From positions 620,001 to 684,000 of the forward strand of contig CAVTOZ010000005.1 of the NCBI GenBank assembly GCA_963736505.1: DNA of 64,000 nucleotides. The letters run 5' to 3'. Source of the DNA: Solirubrobacter sp963736505 (lineage in GTDB: Bacteria; Actinomycetota; Thermoleophilia; Solirubrobacterales; Solirubrobacteraceae). The translations under genes and the position numbers were made by a program. Positions 61,565 to 64,000 of this stretch are shown one piece after another. Position 1 is the first letter of the stretch, and each line of letters begins with the position of its first letter. The notes beneath the pieces were generated by a model that was not told where the DNA came from, ran no database searches, and saw only the letters and a program-made list of their open reading frames with translations.

Positions 61565-61990
61565 CTACGCCGTCTCGAGCTCGAACCAGACCGTGGTGCC
61601 GCCGTCGGTCTCGACGCCCCAGCGGTCCGCGAGGGTGCCGACGAGGAAGAGCCCGTACCCGCCGGGTTCGTCGACCGCGCCGGTGCGCGGGGCGGGCGTG
61701 AACCCGCTGCCGTGGTCTGAGACCTCGATCCGCACCTGCGAGTTCCAGTGCGCGTGCAGCTCGACGGGCGAGCCGTGGCCGCCGTGCCGGACGGCGTTGG
61801 TCACGAGCTCGGAGACCAGCAGCCGCAGCGTCTCCGTGTGACCGGCGTCGAGCTGGGGCGACAGCGCGTCGATCACGCGCGTGCGCGCCTCGGCGACCGA
61901 GCGGGGCTCAGACGGGAAGGTCAGGTCGAGTGTGCGTGCCGCACTCATCATCAAGTGCGTGCCCGTGCCGCCGGGCGGGGAAACGGACAT
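61565..61990 (-). CDS. HATPase_c_2 anti-sigma-factor-like kinase
   Basis: 141 residues with the N-box LVSELVTNAVRHG, VSDHGSGF (G1) and GYGLFLV (G2). RsbW/SpoIIAB type. Start could be ATG 61990 or the internal MMSAARTL about 14 codons later. Partner of the STAS protein; the sigma factor target is not in the window. Confidence 0.85.
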   Translation of the reverse strand: MSVSPPGGTGTHLMMSAARTLDLTFPSEPRSVAEARTRVIDALSPQLDAGHTETLRLLVSELVTNAVRHGGHGSPVELHAHWNSQVRIEVSDHGSGFTPAPRTGAVDEPGGYGLFLVGTLADRWGVETDGGTTVWFELETA

Positions 61991-62029
61991 CCGGCGGGAG
62001 GGTCCGCGTTCGGCCCGTCCGGGTTCGGC

Positions 62030-63502
62030 TCAGGGCAGCGGCCAGGTGTGGACCGGCGCGTTGGAGTGCATGTGCTCGCGGTAGCGGGTGGTCATCTCGC
62101 GCAGCGCGTCCGGGCGGTCGAGCCGCTCGTAGAGCCGGTGGAACGCCGCCGCCTGCCAGGAGGCGCCGTTGACGCCGAGCACGCAGCGGCGCTCGATCAC
62201 CTCCAGCAGCCGGTCGGCGGACGCGGAGTCCACGCCCCAGCGCGCGAGCCCGTCGCGCGCCATCGGCAGCAGCTTGCGCAGCACCAGCTCCGGCGCGGGC
62301 GCCTCGCCCACGCCGGGCCAGTACAGCTTCGCGTCGAGCCCTTCGCGCGCGCCCGCGTGGAAGTTCGCCTCCGCGGCCGAGAACGACATCTGCGACCACA
62401 CGGGGCGCTCGTCGTCGACGAGCACGCGCACGAGCCCGTAGTAGAACGCGGCGTTGGCCAGCGTGTCGACCACGGTCGGGCCGGCCGGCAGCACGCGGTT
62501 CTCCACGCGCAGGTGCGGGCGCCCGCGCACGACGTCGTAGATGGGCCGGTTCCAGCGGTAGATCGTGCCGTTGTGCAGGCGCAGCTCCTGCAGCCGCGGC
62601 GAGCCGCCCGACTCCAGCACCGCCATCGGGTCCTCGTCCTCGCACACCGGCAGCAGCGAGGGGAAGTAGCGCACGTTCTCCTCGAACAGGTCGAAGATCG
62701 AGGTGATCCAGCGCTCGCCGAACCACACGCGCGGGCGCACGCCCTGGACCTTGAGCTCCTCCGGGCGGGTGTCGGTCGCCTGTTCGAACAGCGCGATCCG
62801 CGTCTCGCGCCACAGCTCGCGCTCGAAGAAGAACGGCGAGTTGGCGCCGACCGCGAGCTGCACGCCGGCGATCGCCTGCGCGGCGTTCCACTGCGGCCCG
62901 AACGTGGCGGGGTCGACGAGCTGGTGCAGCTGCACGCTCGTGCACGCCGCCTCGGGGGCGATCGAGTCGGCGTACAGCGCCAGCCGCTCGACGTTCTCGA
63001 TCACGATGTGCAGGTCCTCGCCGCGGGCGGCGAAGATCTGCTCGTTCAGCAGCGCGTAGCGCGGGTTGGCCGACAGCGCCTCGCGGTTGAGCAGCTCCGG
63101 CGTCAGCGTCGGCAGGATCCCGATCATCAGCAGGTGCACGTGCGCCTTGCGCGCGGCCTGCTCGGCGTTGTTGAGGTCGGCGCGCAGGCACTCCTCGAGA
63201 TCGTCGAAGACCGTGCCCTCGAGCCGGCGCGGCGGGATGTTGATCTCGACGTTGAACTGGCCCAGCTCGGTCTGGAAGTCCTCGTCGGCGATCAGCTCCA
63301 GCACGTGCGTGTTCGCGAGCGCCGGGTCGCCCGTCTCCTCGGTCAGGTTGAGCTCGACCTCGAGCCCGATCGACCGCTTGTCGCCGTCGAAGCGGGCCTC
63401 CGACAGCATGCGCGCGAACACGTCGAGGTTGCGCTTGACCTTGTCGCGGTAGCGCTGACGATCCTCGCGCGTGAATACGGTCGCCGCGACCTCGTCACCC
63501 AT
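62030..63502 (-). CDS. Glutamate-cysteine ligase family 2 enzyme
   Basis: 490 residues of the GCS2 family: GLEVELNLT near residue 46, QFNVEINIPPR, VGANSPFFFERE, and RVENRVLPAGPTVVD. ATP-dependent ligase of glutamate with an amine or cysteine; in actinobacteria such enzymes also include ergothioneine-pathway EgtA. The exact substrate cannot be read from the sequence. Confidence 0.87.
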   Translation of the reverse strand: MGDEVAATVFTREDRQRYRDKVKRNLDVFARMLSEARFDGDKRSIGLEVELNLTEETGDPALANTHVLELIADEDFQTELGQFNVEINIPPRRLEGTVFDDLEECLRADLNNAEQAARKAHVHLLMIGILPTLTPELLNREALSANPRYALLNEQIFAARGEDLHIVIENVERLALYADSIAPEAACTSVQLHQLVDPATFGPQWNAAQAIAGVQLAVGANSPFFFERELWRETRIALFEQATDTRPEELKVQGVRPRVWFGERWITSIFDLFEENVRYFPSLLPVCEDEDPMAVLESGGSPRLQELRLHNGTIYRWNRPIYDVVRGRPHLRVENRVLPAGPTVVDTLANAAFYYGLVRVLVDDERPVWSQMSFSAAEANFHAGAREGLDAKLYWPGVGEAPAPELVLRKLLPMARDGLARWGVDSASADRLLEVIERRCVLGVNGASWQAAAFHRLYERLDRPDALREMTTRYREHMHSNAPVHTWPLP

Positions 63503-63523
63503 CTAGCGCGTAGTGTCGCAAAC

Positions 63524-64000
63524 ATGCACTACGAGGAACACGGAGCCGGCGATCCGCTCGTCCTGCTGCACGGCGGGATCGGAGCGTCGGAGATGTTCGC
63601 CGGGCTGATCCCCGAGCTCGCGCGGCACCGTCGCACGATCGCCGTCGACCTGCCCGGCCACGGAGCGTCGCCCGGGGACGACCGCCCGCTGCGCCCCGAG
63701 CTGATCGCCGACGACCTGGTCGCCCTGCTCCCCGGGCCGGTCGACCTGCTCGGCTACTCGCTCGGCGGCGAGGTCGCCCTGCGGACGGCGATCCAGCATC
63801 CGGAGTATGTCCGCAACCTGATCCTCGTGTCGACGACGTTCAGCCGCGCCGGGAACTTCGCCGAGGTGCTGGCGGCGATGGACGCGATGAGCGAGGACGC
63901 CGCCGAGCCGATGCGCCAGTCGCCGGCGTACGCCCACTACGCGAAGGTCGCCCCGCGCGACGAGTGGCGCACGCTGGTCGCCAAGACCGCCGAGCTGCTG
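63524..64000 (+). CDS. Alpha/beta hydrolase, N-terminal part
   Basis: 159 codons up to the window edge, no stop. HGGIGASEMF (oxyanion hole), DLPGHGAS, and nucleophile GYSLGG identify the fold. Divergent from the ligase gene; C-terminal His is beyond the window. Confidence 0.85.
   Translation, partial: MHYEEHGAGDPLVLLHGGIGASEMFAGLIPELARHRRTIAVDLPGHGASPGDDRPLRPELIADDLVALLPGPVDLLGYSLGGEVALRTAIQHPEYVRNLILVSTTFSRAGNFAEVLAAMDAMSEDAAEPMRQSPAYAHYAKVAPRDEWRTLVAKTAELL

Overview
This is high-GC actinobacterial DNA. GTG and TTG starts are common, genes are packed tightly with NTGA stop/start overlaps, and the content (SARP-type regulator, SigX5-type ECF factor, many small secreted proteins, FabI-type fatty acid synthesis) fits a soil actinobacterium. 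The gene set looks most like Solirubrobacterales/Thermoleophilia; that placement is inference from protein character, not a search result.

Layout. Bases 1-35,400 are an accessory mosaic. They hold a copper P-type ATPase with its small partner; a beta-lactamase-fold hydrolase; a cell-envelope module (two-component system divergent from VanY peptidase, a repeat-containing lipoprotein, a peptidoglycan-binding efflux adaptor and a MacB-type ABC pair); small regulator/enzyme pairs (TetR with FAD oxidoreductase, hydrolase with TetR); a c-di-GMP module (HD-GYP phosphodiesterase divergent from a secreted protein under a GEMM-I riboswitch); methyltransferases; an ECF sigma factor; two IS256-family insertion sequences; broken genes; and a large SARP/propeller/solute-binding fusion. 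Eight full or partial copies of a roughly 217-bp intergenic repeat are scattered here and none beyond 35.4 kb.

Bases 35,400-47,300 (minus strand) are the conserved rpmG-secE-nusG-rplK-rplA-rplJ-rplL-rpoB-rpoC cluster, with a hairpin array between rplL and rpoB. Bases 47,390-51,721 hold a secreted GH15 glucoamylase-like enzyme, a divergent alpha/beta hydrolase, and an SDR-MerR pair behind a MerR-type promoter.

Bases 51,823-59,367 (minus strand) are a type II fatty acid synthesis operon, fabD-fabH-fabG-acpP-fabF-acc-fabI-reductase, mostly coupled by 4-nt overlaps. Upstream on the same strand is a signalling block (glutamate-cysteine ligase family enzyme, anti-sigma-type ATPase, STAS protein, GAF histidine kinase, LuxR-type regulator). 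The window ends inside another alpha/beta hydrolase.

Most notable: the c-di-GMP riboswitch next to an HD-GYP gene; the dispersed repeat family with a fold-back deletion derivative and nearby gene remnants; the SARP-propeller-SBP one-protein sensor; the VanRS/VanY/lipoprotein/PG-binding adaptor module; and the 19-bp-spacer MerR promoter that appears to drive a leaderless transcript. No tRNA, rRNA or CRISPR array was seen.
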